Assembly: GCF_018991925.1 (NCBI RefSeq)
Contig: NW_024737068.1
Span: 879,639 to 943,638, forward strand
Source: Homarus americanus
Lineage: Eukaryota > Arthropoda > Malacostraca > Decapoda > Nephropidae
Direction of reading: 5' to 3'
Length of the DNA stretch: 64,000 nt
Shown here: in pieces, positions 1 through 16,000 of the stretch
Layout of the letters: every line of letters starts with the position of its first letter
Position numbering within the stretch: the stretch's first letter is position 1
Made by a program: the position numbers and the translations under genes
Notes under the pieces: generated by a model
Told to the model about the DNA's origin: nothing
The model's database searches: none
Seen by the model: the letters and a program-made list of their open reading frames with translations, nothing else

Positions 1-1585
1 GATAGTAAGAGAATGTGGTTGATATGGTAGACGACAGTAAGAGAATGTGGTTGGTGTGGTAGACGATAGTAAGAGAATGTGGTTGATATGGTAGACGATA
101 GTAAGAGAATGTGGTTGATGTGGTAGACGATAGTAAGAGAATGTGGTTGATGTGGTAGACGATAGTAAGAGAATGTGGTTGATGTGGTAGACGATAGTAA
201 GAGAATGTGGTTGATGCTGTTGAACGATAAAGAGTAAGAGAATGTAGCTGATGTGGTAGACGATAGTAGAGAATGTGTGGCTGATGTGGTAGACGATAGT
301 AGAGAATGTGTGGTTGATGTGGTAGACGACAATGAGAATGTGGTTGGTGTGGTAGACGATGGTAAGGAATGTGGTTGATGTAGTGAGACGATGGTAGAGA
401 TGTAGGGTTGATATGGTGAACGATGGTAAAAGAGAATGTGGCTGATGTGTGGTAGACGATAGTAAGAGAATGTGGTTGATGTGGTAGACGATAGTAAGAG
501 AATGTGGTTGATGTGGTAGACGATAGTAAGTGAATGTGGTTGATGTGGTAGACGATAGTAAGAGAATGTGGTTGATATGGTAGACGACAGTAAGAGAATG
601 TGGTTGGTGTGGTAGACGATAGTAAGAGAATGTGGTTGATATAGTAGACGATAGTAAGAGAATGTGGTTGATGTGGTAGACGATAGTAAGAGAATGTGGC
701 TGATGTGGTAGACGATAGTAAGAGAATGTGGTTGATGTGGTAGACGATAGTAAGAGAATGTGGTTGATGTGGTAGACGATAGTAAGAGAATGTGGTTGAT
801 GTGGTAGACGATAGTAAGAGAATGTGGTTGATGTGGTAGACGATAGTAAGAGAATGTGGTTGTGGTAGACGATGTGTGTATGTGGTACGATAGTAAGAGA
901 ATGTGGTTGATGTGGTAGACGATAGTAAGAGAATGTGGCTGATGTGGTAGACGATAGTAAGAGAATGTGGTTGATGTGGTAGACGATAGTAAGAGAATGT
1001 GGGTTGGTGTGGTAGACGATAGTAAAAGAGAATGTGGTTGATGTGGTAGACGATAGTAAGAGAATGTGGTTGATATGGTAGACGATAGTAAGAGAATGTG
1101 GTTGATATGGTAGACGATAGTAAGAGAATGTGGTTGGTGTGGTAGACGATAGTAAGAGAATGTGGTTGGTGTGGTAGACGATAGTAAGAGAATGTGGTTG
1201 ATGTGGTAGACGATAGTAAGAGAATGTGGTTGATGTGGTAGACGATAGTAAGAGAATGTGGTTGATGTGGTAGACGATAGTAAGAGAATGTGGTGATGTG
1301 GTAGACGATAGTAAGGTAATGAGACGATAGTAAGAGAATGTGGTTGATGTGGTTGATGGTAGACGATAGTAAGAGAATGTGGTTGATGTGGTAGACGATA
1401 GTAAGAGAATGTGGTGTGGTAGACGATAGTAAGAGAATGTGGTTGATGTGGTAGACGATAGTAAGAGAATGTGGTTGATGTGGTAGACGATAGTAAGAGA
1501 ATGTGGTTGATGTGGTAGACGATAAAAAGAGAATGTGGTTGATGTGGTAGACGATAGTAAGAGAATGTGGTTGGTGTGGTAGACG
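1..1585. repeat. 32-bp minisatellite, about 49 copies
   Basis: A head-to-tail unit of about 32 bp built on GATAGTAAGAGAATGTGG followed by a TTGATGTGGTAGAC half. Variants alternate GATATGG, GATGTGG and GGTGTGG at one position, and a few copies carry indels (near 220, 300-440, 860 and 1310). The array runs off the left edge, so its true length is unknown. No coding potential is seen. Confidence 0.96.
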
Positions 1586-1730
1586 CTAAGACATTGACCC
1601 AGTTAAAGTTTCATGACTCCAATTTTTGAAATATCTTACCGACAAACTTCATAGAATTTCAGGAGCGGATTTTATTTATTCTTATGCCTGAGGTGACTAC
1701 ATGTTGCCTCATTGCTAGCTTGTCCTTCTC

Positions 1731-1858
1731 TTTCTGTCTGTCTGTCTGTATAACTCTAGCTGTCTGTCTGTCTATATGTCTGTCTATCTGTCTGTCTGTC
1801 TATATAACTCTCTCGTAAAACAATCTATTAGAGAGAGAGAGAGAGTGAGAGAGAGAGG
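1731..1858. repeat. CTGT/CTAT tetranucleotide tract plus short (GA)n
   Basis: Interrupted (CTGT)n and (CTAT)n blocks at 1731-1815 are followed by a (GA)n run at about 1831-1858. This is simple sequence with no gene. Confidence 0.85.
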
Positions 1859-2028
1859 ATAAAATTTAACAATAATGAAAGAAATGATAGAAAAGAAAGC
1901 AGAGATAAAGAAAGAAGAGAAGGTATAGAGTTGTTGCATTAGACTACAAATGACAGGTGGCATATGACAGCTGACAACACAATGACAACTGAGAACACTT
2001 TGTGACAGTTGAGAGGGCTGAGACGAGG

Positions 2029-2270
2029 AAGATGGAAGAGGAGGAGGGAAAGAAGAAAGAGGAAGGAAAGAAGGAAGAGGAGGAGGAGGGAAGAAAGAAA
2101 GAAGAGGAAGAGGAAGGAAAGAAGGAAGATGAGGGGAAGGAGGGAAAAGAGGAAGAGGAAGGAAAGAAAGAAGAGGAGGAAGGAAAGAAGGAAGAGGAGG
2201 TTACTGAGATGAGAAAGAAGAAAGAAGGAAAGGGAAGGGAAAGAAGGAAGAGGGGGAGAGCAAGAGGATA
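2029..2270. repeat. Purine-only GA-rich tract
   Basis: About 240 bases almost wholly A and G on the + strand (GGAAGAGGA-type words). The Glu/Lys/Gly-rich and Ser/Phe/Pro-rich frames that read through it are artefacts of composition. Such tracts can form triplex DNA. Confidence 0.9.
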
Positions 2271-2320
2271 ATAAGGAGGTGGTTTAGATGGAGAAGAATT
2301 TGGAAGAGGAAGATTGATAA

Positions 2321-2324
2321 GTGG

Positions 2325-2418
<94 letters not shown>
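2321..2418. repeat. (GT)n microsatellite
   Basis: About 98 bp of GT dinucleotides with rare interruptions (GGGT, GCGT). The His/Thr-repeat frames on the minus strand come only from this tract. Confidence 0.95.
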
Positions 2419-2422
<4 letters not shown>

Positions 2423-2912
2423 ATAAGTGAGGGGTGGGGTGAGGTTCATAGTGAGTCAATGAGTGTGGGCGGGGTGGGTGGGTTAGTGAGTGAGTGAGGG
2501 TTAGTGAGTGAGTGGGTGGGTTAGTGGGAGTGAGGAGTGGGTGGGTTAGTGAGTGAGTGGGTGGGGTTAGTGAGGGAGTGTGTGGGTGGGGTTAGTGAGT
2601 GGGTGGTTAGCAAGGGAGGGTGGGGTGAGTGAGTGGGTGGTGGGTTAGTGAGTGGGTGTTAGTGGAGTGAGTGGGGTTAGTGAGTGGGTAGCAGGAGTGA
2701 GTGGGTGGGTTAGTGAGTGAGTGGGTTAGTGAGTGAGTGGGTAGGTTAGTGAGTGAGTGGGTGGGTTAGTGAGTGGGTTAGTGAGTGCGTGGGTGAGTGA
2801 GTGGGTGGGTGGGTTAGTGAGTGGGTAGGTAAGTGAGTGAGTGCGTGGGTGAGTGAGTGAGTGGGTGGGTGGGTTAGTGTGCGAGTGATGGGTGGGTTAG
2901 GTGGAGGGTGGG
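2419..2912. repeat. G-rich GTGAGTGGGTGGGTTA-type tandem array
   Basis: An irregular tandem array of GTGAGTGAGTGGGTGGGTTA words, about 490 bp, almost free of C on the + strand. The frequent GGG runs spaced by 1-7 bases give G-quadruplex potential on the + strand. Copies differ in the number of GTGA and GTGG steps, so the unit length drifts. Confidence 0.9.
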
Positions 2913-2979
2913 TCATGAGGGACGGTTAACCCACCACCCGGTATACGTTTAGTCGGGTGGGTCCTTACACATGCGTATT

Positions 2980-3440
2980 TTCATTGTATTTTTATCTTAT
3001 TTCATTGTATTTCATCTTATTTCATTGTATTTTATCTTATTTCATTGTATTTTTTTATTATTTAATTGTATTTCATCTTATTTCATTGTATTTTTATCTT
3101 ATTTCATTGTATTTGTATCTTAATCCATTGTATTTTGATCTTGTTTAAATGTATTTCATCTTCTTTCATTGTATTTTTATCTTATTTCATTGTATTTAAT
3201 CTTATTTCATTGTATTTAATATTATTTCATTGCATTTTCCAGTTTCATATCAAGTTATTGTAGTCACCTTATTTTTACTGTATTTTAATGAACTTATCTT
3301 ATTTCACTGTATTTTAGTGTATTTCATCTTATTTCACTGTATTTTTAGTGTATTTCATCTTATTTTACTGTATTTAATCTTATTTCACTTTAATTTAACT
3401 ATCGTCTTATTTCACTGTTTCTTTAGCTATCGTCTTGGGT
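2980..3440. repeat. 20-bp AT-rich tandem repeat
   Basis: A tandem unit of about 20 bp, TTTCATTGTATTTTATCTTA with variants, is fairly regular from 2985 to 3240 and decays after 3270 (CACTGTATTTTAGTGTATTT variants). Hydrophobic Phe/Leu/Ile frames through it are artefacts. Confidence 0.9.
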
Positions 3441-3535
3441 TTATTGTTATCGTAATTCTTGTCTCTTGATAATTATTCCTATCTTGTGTTGACTATCTAT
3501 TTACCTCTGTCACTTGTCTTTTGTTGAAGTTCTTG

Positions 3536-3800
3536 TTTTTTTTTGCCTTTCTTCTTATTCTTCTTTAGTGTTTTAATTTGTTTTTTGTTTTTGTCCCTTA
3601 TTTTTTCTTATTTTTTGGTTATTTTTCTGTTTTTGTTTTCATTAACTTTTTTTTCATTAATTTTCATGTATTTGTGTTTCTATTTGTTATTTATGTATAC
3701 AGTACTGGATATTAATTTATACAAGTATTTGTTCATATTTTATTTTTTCACTAATATATTTTTTCTTTGTTATTTTTTCATTTATTTCCCGTTAGTCGTA
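3536..3800. repeat. T-rich low-complexity stretch
   Basis: About 260 bp of T-rich sequence continues from the AT-rich array. I see no gene in it. Confidence 0.7.
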
Positions 3801-4310
3801 AAAAAGTCGTAACATCAGCATTATTTTGGGCGGGAGAATGAGTTCCATGTTCCTCGGTGTACAACAGTTAGTGGAGTAAAACCACGCGTGGTCTATAAAT
3901 AATAAAACGCTGTGTAAGACGTCCATTAACTGTCAAAAATAAACCACAAACACCCAGAGAGATAACAATAAAGCAAGTCACGGGATATTCCTAGAGACAA
4001 CGAGACGGAAGTATGGCGGGTGTGTGGGTCGGTTCCCAAGACAATTATGTAAATACGGACGTCGAAACAATTGGGTTTTGTTCGATACCGTAGGTGACGT
4101 GGCTTTTTGCAGGACTTTTTTTTTTAAGATTGCTGCGGTAAGGGCGTGGCCGCATGCGACGGTGCTGCGGTAACAGTGGCGGGCGCCGGATGGTGTGGTG
4201 GAGGTTGCCGCAGGTTAGTTGGGTGGGCCATGCGCGGCAAATCACGGCCCGTGCTGAAGGCGAGGAGGCTCTTGGGCCTGACCACACAGTTTTACTACAT
4301 GTGTGTATAG
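3801..4310. other. GC/CpG-rich non-coding block
   Basis: A compositional island in otherwise AT-rich surroundings, with many CpGs at about 4006-4290 (GGCGGGCGCCGG, GCATGCGACGG, GGGCGTGGCC). GGGCGGGA at 3828 and GGGCGTGG at 4141 are GC-box-like. It could be a promoter or first-exon region for something downstream, but no start codon, donor site or conserved protein could be tied to it. Confidence 0.3.
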
Positions 4311-4745
4311 GTGGGAACTAAACTGGTCCCCCGATGCCTTAAGCTCTACATAGACAACAGGTACGCTGAACGACAGCCTCTGCTAACCACTGAAAATAAT
4401 TATAATAAATCCATAAAATTAACAAGCACGTTTTTCATGGATTTAGTATACATTATATACAGTACAGACAATGAGGATATACATTTGCAGATATACAAGA
4501 TGTCTCACTGTGGGCACTGTGGTGGCCTGTGTAGCGACTCACCTGTCACTGGTCGGAGATGCAGCCTTCGTTCCTCCAATGAATATATACGAGTTAAGGT
4601 AGAGAGAAATAGTCCAGGCTCACTGTTAGAACTTTCACATCCACAGCTTGTCACACTCACTGTACACACTTTTAAACCATGCAGGAAATATTCGGATAAT
4701 CCAGAAGGTTTGATGCTATGGCCGTGGTATCAGGATGCATCATAA
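4311..4745 (+). CDS. Unrecognised 144-codon open frame, possible exon
   Basis: An open frame just downstream of the CpG-rich block. It begins at GTG directly after TGTATAG, which could instead be a splice acceptor, so the frame might be an exon rather than a complete gene. The product would be mixed polar with a Cys-rich patch around residues 65-84 (SHCGHCGGLC). I recognise no family and see no domain, signal peptide or membrane segment. The hAT-like element begins about 190 bp downstream. Chance is a serious alternative at this length. Confidence 0.15.
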   Translation: MGTKLVPRCLKLYIDNRYAERQPLLTTENNYNKSIKLTSTFFMDLVYIIYSTDNEDIHLQIYKMSHCGHCGGLCSDSPVTGRRCSLRSSNEYIRVKVERNSPGSLLELSHPQLVTLTVHTFKPCRKYSDNPEGLMLWPWYQDAS

Positions 4746-4932
4746 TAATTCCTCACCAATGGTTCTGTCAACTGCTCATTACTGATTAAATTCTTCTTGG
4801 TATAACAACAACAAAAAATTGATAAAGGTTTTGGCTCGTTCAGGAGAGACTGTTAAGGTGGACAAGAATACTGGGATATGTACAGTGTGACAGCTGCTGA
4901 CTTGCTGATGGAGCTAAGTCATTCCTCTAAGT

Positions 4933-5922
4933 CAGTGGTTCTCAACCTTTTTCACTCCATTCCCCCCTTGAGGAATTTTCAACATCCTCGTGGCCTCCTT
5001 CATTTTTCTCCCAGAACAGACACACAGACAAGTGATAAAGACTAAAGAATGATAAAGGACAGATAAATAGGCCAAGAGTTAGAATGGCAAACACACACAC
5101 ACACATTCACATACATAACACGCCCATGCACTCACACATGAAGCACACATACAGTCATACACAAACATGCACACAGGTAAACATTCACACTCAAGCTAGC
5201 AAGCTGAAGTGTACTTCCTGTAAGCAAGAACACGCCTCCTTTAACAAGCACTGCCCAATTTGGGACATTGAAAAGAATAGTGTCATACCAATTTAGCACT
5301 AAAAATGGTAGGATTATATAAGTAAAGAATGAGTATGAACAACAATGGCACCACTAAATAAGGAAATAATTAATAAAGGAAGTGTACAAATATTTCACCC
5401 ACGTAAAGCAGCGACCACATGAATTATGAAACAAAATAAGTATCACCAATTACGGAGTATATTATGCTTGAGTCAAGCTCAAACACAATATATGGTTCAG
5501 AGACAATACACTCCACTGTTTTCGTGATGGTATCCCAGGCCAGACTGAGATCATTCGGTCCTATCACCATTTGCAAAGGGATGACACACGGACACTTACT
5601 GAACAAGTCAGTTCAGCAGCTTGGTCCAGCGCCTGTCACACAGACAGGGACTGGACCTGTGAAATCTTAAATAATCCGTAAAAAAAAAAAAATCACCCGA
5701 GTTTGTAAATATTATAATTGTATTGTCGTTATAATTAAACAAAATGACAAAAAAAGAATGAAAATTCTCTTCTGTCAAGTCAAAATAAGTAATACAAGTT
5801 TTGTTTAATTCAGATTCCCAACATTATTTGGAAACGTACAATTTATAACAGCTCGCCGTGGCTCCCCTAAATTCTTGCCGTGGCTCCCTTGGGGGCCATG
5901 GCCCCCAGGCTGAGAGCCACTG
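4933..5922. mobile_element. hAT-like DNA transposon, 990 bp, non-autonomous
   Basis: The left end CAGTGGTTCTCAACCT and the right end AGGCTGAGAGCCACTG are imperfect terminal inverted repeats (14 of 16 positions pair). CAGTGGTTCTC is a classic hAT terminus. The flanks carry an 8-bp duplication, CTCTAAGT at 4925-4932 and CTCTAAGC at 5923-5930, as hAT insertion produces. No intact transposase frame is present. The interior holds a CA-rich stretch (about 5090-5190), a fragment coding a retrotransposon-type zinc knuckle, and a poly(A) run near 5680. Confidence 0.82.
5195..5296 (+). pseudogene. Fragment resembling non-LTR ORF1 CCHC zinc knuckle
   Basis: The frame from about 5195 reads Cys-X2-Cys-X3-His-X6-Cys-Pro, starting at C of TGT 5210, followed by W-x2-EK. 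That spacing and the trailing Pro and Glu-Lys match the last zinc knuckle in ORF1 (gag-like) proteins of Jockey-type non-LTR retrotransposons. Only about 33 residues remain. The frame upstream is CA-repeat-derived His/Thr text and a stop follows. It lies inside the hAT-like element, so it was either captured or inserted. The match is short and made from memory of the motif. Confidence 0.4.
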
Positions 5923-5930
5923 CTCTAAGC

Positions 5931-8779
5931 CAACAGTGAGTCCATCAAGGTATGGTACTGGTAGTGACCGCCTCAAGTACCACACCTCCTAAGGACACAG
6001 TGATTCATATTAACACTTCCGTTCTCACTTAAAGCTTCATTCTGAGTCCAACTGTGTATCCCGTCCAAATATTGTTTTAACAATCACAAGGAACACAATG
6101 AGGGTGGAAACTTGTAATGGCTGTCAGATTTGTGGATGTTCCCTCTGTCACGATTGAAATCACTTTTGATGACATCAGACAGAAGACTCAAGGTCGGAGA
6201 TTCTTTCTTTACGACCGTATGACTTGTGCCCCTTCGTCAATCGTCTATAAACTTTGAAAAGTTATATTTTCAAGACCCAATCGCCTACGCCCTAAGATTC
6301 CCTCGCATAACCCAGGTTGAGAACCCCCGTATATAATTATTAGACAATCAGGCAGCTTAAAACACGAAGAAAAAAACAACAACTTTAAACCGTCAGGGAA
6401 ATGCCACGTGAACATGGTGACACACACACCGGGATCGGCTACTGTAGTGGTTTTGTCCGGGTGGGTGTGGGACATTATTCAGGGAGTGGGAGGTTGTCCG
6501 GAGCACCGTTATGAAACAGTAGCGCATCGTGGCGTGGGGACGGACGGAGACAGAGGCACTAGGTGTATAACTGTTATGGGACACCCTGGCTGGCTGGGTG
6601 GCGGGCCGGGTGATGATGTCTTCCTCACGTAATTATGAATAATAGCGAGTTTATGCTAATAAGGCTTACCATTATATATGTCACGTCCGGCACTCAGAAA
6701 ACCCGGTTATGTTATTGTGTAAGAAACAAAATTAATACATTATCTCCCGCCAAAATGAGCCGTAATACAAGATATATTAGTTAATTTCCGTAACCTCCCG
6801 GTAACGAGATCACATGAAGATTATCCCCCCTATCTTATTTCACCTGATGATTAAACGCCTTAACTTTGTCTGGGAGGATTAGGTTAGCATTAGCGTTCTG
6901 GTGGTAAATCTGAAGGTGAAATAAGCTGGGTGGGGGCAGTCAGTGTTCAGGTGACCTCAATAATGTATATGTCTATATGACTGTCTATTTTACAACAGGA
7001 GAGTGTATATCTGTTTAGGTTAGTGATTGTGTCTGTGTAGCTCTTTTTACATTGAATTTCTTATTAAACATCGTGATTCTATATATTCTTTTAAAACACT
7101 CGCGTGAATTCATATCTATATGTATTCGTGTAGGATTTGCATACACGCACATACTTAAAATATAATAGTAAAAGTAAAAAGCTTTTGTTATACTGAACTC
7201 ATATGCATAAAAAGTCTCCTCTAGTAAGAAATTTTATAAGTCGCTTTTTACTTATCAAGGAAAGTTTTAATGGGCACCAAGTTATTTCCCGCGTAACGAG
7301 TGTTGTAATGGAAAATGTTTCTCGTACACTGCTGACATCACCAACCAGACTTCAGTACCTTTATTGCTGTATGATTATGAGTATTTCTTTATTGCATTAT
7401 TTATTCGATTATTCCAAGTATATAGATATATTATTTAATATAACTTGGTACATTATTAGTAATTGCTAGTAATATCAGGTGTTTTTTATACTAGTAATAT
7501 GAAGTGTTCCTATCCTTGTACTGTAACATGAAGTACAAAGATTTTCTGCGTTATGTTATAAAACAATTTGCACATTTATACCTAACTTAAGCGAAAAAAG
7601 AATATAATGGTAACATTTATATATTCAGGGGTAAATTATATATTTTGTCTCGAAATGAAATAACGTGTTGTCTGACCATATTCCAGTCACCTCTTCAATT
7701 ACGAAAACCTACATTTCACAAATGAAATTGAGATTGCTTGGTTAAACTGACAAATTTGACTTTGTGTTATAGTTTCCACATGTCAAGTATTTAAGGGAAA
7801 AAATCCTTAATTTGAGACTATTTCTAAAAAGGTGTTAACATAATCATCTCTATAAGCTGTGTTGAGCCGCAGTACAATAATAAATTATAGTATCAACTAA
7901 GGATGTCTGAGGCTGTAATTGCCAACACAGTACAGCGTATACGCGCTGGAAAGTCCTAATTCTAAAAAAAAAAAAAATAGTTGTTGAAGCGCGGCATTAT
8001 ATCATAGCATCAGGATATTCACAACAAATTCCTGTGTATCGAAGGAACGGGAAATAGCAACCCCGTGTGTTCAGTTATAGATGGAATAATGATTTTATAC
8101 AAGGATAAACCTTTTTATTTGGTGTATAATGCGAGTGGTACTGCCTTTTGAGACTACAATATATAAGAGTAATTGTGAAGTGGTGTAAAAGAACAAGATG
8201 AATTTACATAAAAAAAAACTTGTTCGCTACGCCATGTTTTGAACCATAATAAAAGCTGATTTATTTTTATTTTTTGTTATTTATTGTACTTATCGTAAAA
8301 TTAATATATTTTTCTCACTGGAGCTGCATACAGAAAGATTAAATATACAGTTTGTGGTGGAGAGATGCTTTGCTTTTACTGGCTGGGAACCCACCATGTG
8401 CACAATGCTGAGTTATGATTGGCTGGAAACATGTCGCTCGCTCACTGAGTTCTGATTGCCTGGGAAAATATCACACGCTCACTGTTACGACGCCCAGAAT
8501 AAAGTAACAAGATAACTAAGAGGATTGAAAAAATATATGAGGATGAACGAATAACGATAATTGTCTGAAATATCACTTTAGTAGAAGTAAACCGTAAAGA
8601 GAAGTTACTGTCAAATTACTTATCTATTCGGTACTGGCCGCCTGTTTGTCGATGGTTTAATAATTGTCTTCACATCCCACAATTACACTACTGTGACCCG
8701 CTCGTACAAAAATGTTCTCATCCACTGCACTAAATGACAAATGGCGAAGAGGACATAGAAAAATGGTCATCGCTAATGT
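5931..8779. other. AT-rich non-coding DNA with one solitary hAT-like end
   Basis: No supported gene. At 6311-6329 the sequence CCCAGGTTGAGAACCCCCG is close to the reverse complement of a hAT terminus (CAGTGGTTCTCAACCTGGG), suggesting a second decayed element whose other end I could not locate. The rest is unique AT-rich sequence with short open frames of no recognisable content. Confidence 0.5.
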
Positions 8780-9360
8780 ATAAATAATTACAGGTCAGTA
8801 AGCTTAACCAGTCTAGAGTGTAAAATGTTAGAAAACATTACGCGATGCCATGATGGACCATCTGCACTACAGCATAACGGAACAGCCTCGTGAAGGAATG
8901 CCACCACGGTTTTATGCCCGGTCGCTCCTGCTTCACACAGCTGTCGGAGGTGATGCACTCTGCTATTGACAATTATATATCTTGAATTTTTCCGGGCATT
9001 TACCAGTGTACCTCACGAAAGGCTGAAGAATAATGGTGAGATAATGGAATACAATGGGATTTCCTATCATAATTTGGTGGCTGAGAAACATTTGCAGCAA
9101 CAGTAAAGATATATCATAATTATGACCGAAGACAATGGAAATATTTCTTTAGTTAAATGTAAATATGAGAAAGATCTGGGTGTTTAAGTTGATAAAAACT
9201 GAAGGTCTCAGATCACCGAGGAAAATGTGAATGGACCTTATAAACTAACTGATAAAGGAAGATCGTACACTTATCCAGATGGTCAGTTTCAAACGAGTTG
9301 TGAGAGCTGTAACATGGTGTAACAGTCTACCAAGTGTGAACTATACTGCAGCAGTACTGG
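8780..9360 (+). pseudogene. Collapsed non-LTR reverse transcriptase (CR1/Jockey-like)
   Basis: Broken pieces of an RT core appear in order across shifting frames. There is a SVSLTSLECKMLEN-like segment at about 8795-8840, an HGFMPGRSCFTQLSE-like segment at about 8911-8950, an FRAFTSVPHERL segment at about 8995-9030 (RT motif A region), a KDLGV-like segment near 9170-9185, and a WCNSLPSV segment near 9310 matching the usual C-terminal tail. The FADD catalytic block is missing, which implies an internal deletion besides stops and frameshifts. It is dead, old and 5'-truncated, and it runs directly into a SINE. Confidence 0.7.
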
Positions 9361-9365
9361 AGGGG

Positions 9366-9590
9366 GGGTACTGGTTGTGTAGTGGTAACACGCATGCCTC
9401 TCATTTTACGTCCTGGGTTCGCTTCCCGGATGGATGCGAGAAATGTTATGAGTGTGACTAGCAAACATGACAGGAGTTCTCCGGGTACTCCAGTTGCCTC
9501 TTGTACTAACACTGGACAACAAGGGACCTAACAAAGAACAAACCACCCGAAAGGCTAATAAGTTGAAAATTGTAAATAAAAAGGTAAATT
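9366..9590 (+). mobile_element. tRNA-derived SINE
   Basis: A tRNA-like head carries an A-box-like TGTGTAGTGGTAA at about 9376-9388 and a B-box-like GGGTTCGCTTCC at about 9416-9427, about 40 bp apart as in RNA polymerase III promoters. A non-tRNA body and an A-rich tail (about 9565-9600) follow. The arms do not fold into a complete tRNA, so this is a SINE or tRNA pseudogene. It may have inserted into the tail of the RT pseudogene. No target duplication was found. Confidence 0.65.
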
Positions 9591-14662
<5,072 letters not shown>

Positions 14663-15018
14663 GTATATATTTTATACTTGATTTATATGATAAGTACCGG
14701 TAAGTAGTGACAAATTCTTGGGTAGTGGTTTATTTTTGTTTATATATTTGTTTGTTTATATGCATATGATTCCTATATTCCACCTCACAAACATTCTTAG
14801 GAAATATTTGACCCTGTTGCTCCCCCCATCATGCAGACCCCACATCTATGTTCCATTATTTGTCACAAGTTTGCTCTCCATAATCCTGGCAGAGTTTCCC
14901 ATCCAAGTTAGATGGCAGAAGAATGAATCCTTGCTGCTTCTGTCAATTATTATTCATATTTTTCTCTGTTCAATTAACCACTCAATTATGACTTCTCTCA
15001 CAGGTGTGCAGCTCTATA

Positions 15019-16000
15019 ATGGCTCTGTCAGAAGGCTTGTTAAAGCTCAGATGGAACAATCATGAAGCTACCTTTTGCCATATCTTACACAGACTTCGTA
15101 GTAAGGTGGGTCATCCTCTCGTCATCATTACACGATTTACACTGACTTTTCCCCAGATATAACTCAGATTTATATCACAATATTGAGAGAGTATTAATGT
15201 TCTGAAAGTGATATGTATTTGTGTTAAATTGAGTAAAGTACAGTACTAAATTCCAGCTATTTTTTCTTTTCCCTCAGTTATGATAAAAGTTGACATTAAG
15301 AAAACTTTGATAGTTTTCAGTCATTGAGTCTTCTACTTTTTTTTTTTTACTGTTTAATGTCCAGATATGAAAAGAAATATCCAGTAGTTCTTATTCATCA
15401 AAATACAAAACTATTTCTGTATTGTAATGTTTGGGGTTTACACTGTGGTTAGGCTGTACTCTATTGTACAGTACGCTTTTCTTTTACAGCCACGTTACTC
15501 GGATGCAACTCTGGCATGTGAAGGTCGTCTCTTCATGGTCCATAGGCTTGTGCTTGCCACATGTAGTGACTTCTTCGATGAGATATTCCAGCAGACACCC
15601 AGCGACACTACACGGGCAGTGATAGTGCTCAACGAGGCACGTGCTCAGGATGTGGAGTGTTTGCTCGACTACATGTACTGTGGTCAGGTGAGTTAAAGAG
15701 ACTTGATGAGAAATAATATAAAAGTTTGTTTCTGGAAGGCCAAGAGGAGTGCTTGAAATACTGTACAAGGGTGAGGTTTTCACGGGAGATTTTTTCATTC
15801 TCCATCATACAAAATGAGGAATAAAAATAGGTGAAAATTTATCTCAAGCAATCACAAGCTTAACTCTTTCTAAATAATTTATGTACATTTTTCTAAATAG
15901 GTTAATGTGCGGCAAGCTAACCTGGCATCTCTGCTGAAGACGGCGGAATGCCTCAAGATTAAGGGTTTGGCTGTTCCTGAGGCCAATGTGAGCACATCAA
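15019..16000 (+). CDS. Exons 1-3: BTB/POZ domain
   Basis: Exon 1 (29 codons) supplies the N-terminal LKLRWNNHEATF segment typical of the arthropod TTK-type BTB subgroup. Exon 2 (66 codons) carries the core with YSDATLACEGRLFMVHRLVL, a CSDFFDEIF helix and VECLLDYMYCGQ. Exon 3 holds the closing helices with LLKTAECLKIKGLA, as in tramtrack-like proteins. Introns are 384 and 213 bp. Exons 1 and 2 end in phase 0 and exon 3 in phase 1. TTK-type BTB domains are known to form oligomers, so self-association is expected. The finger is GATA-type, unlike the C2H2 fingers usual in this group. Confidence 0.92.

Noticed and set aside
1944..2459. 171-codon minus-strand frame with His-Thr and Ser-Phe runs
   Set aside because: Spans (GT)n and the purine tract only; composition artefact.
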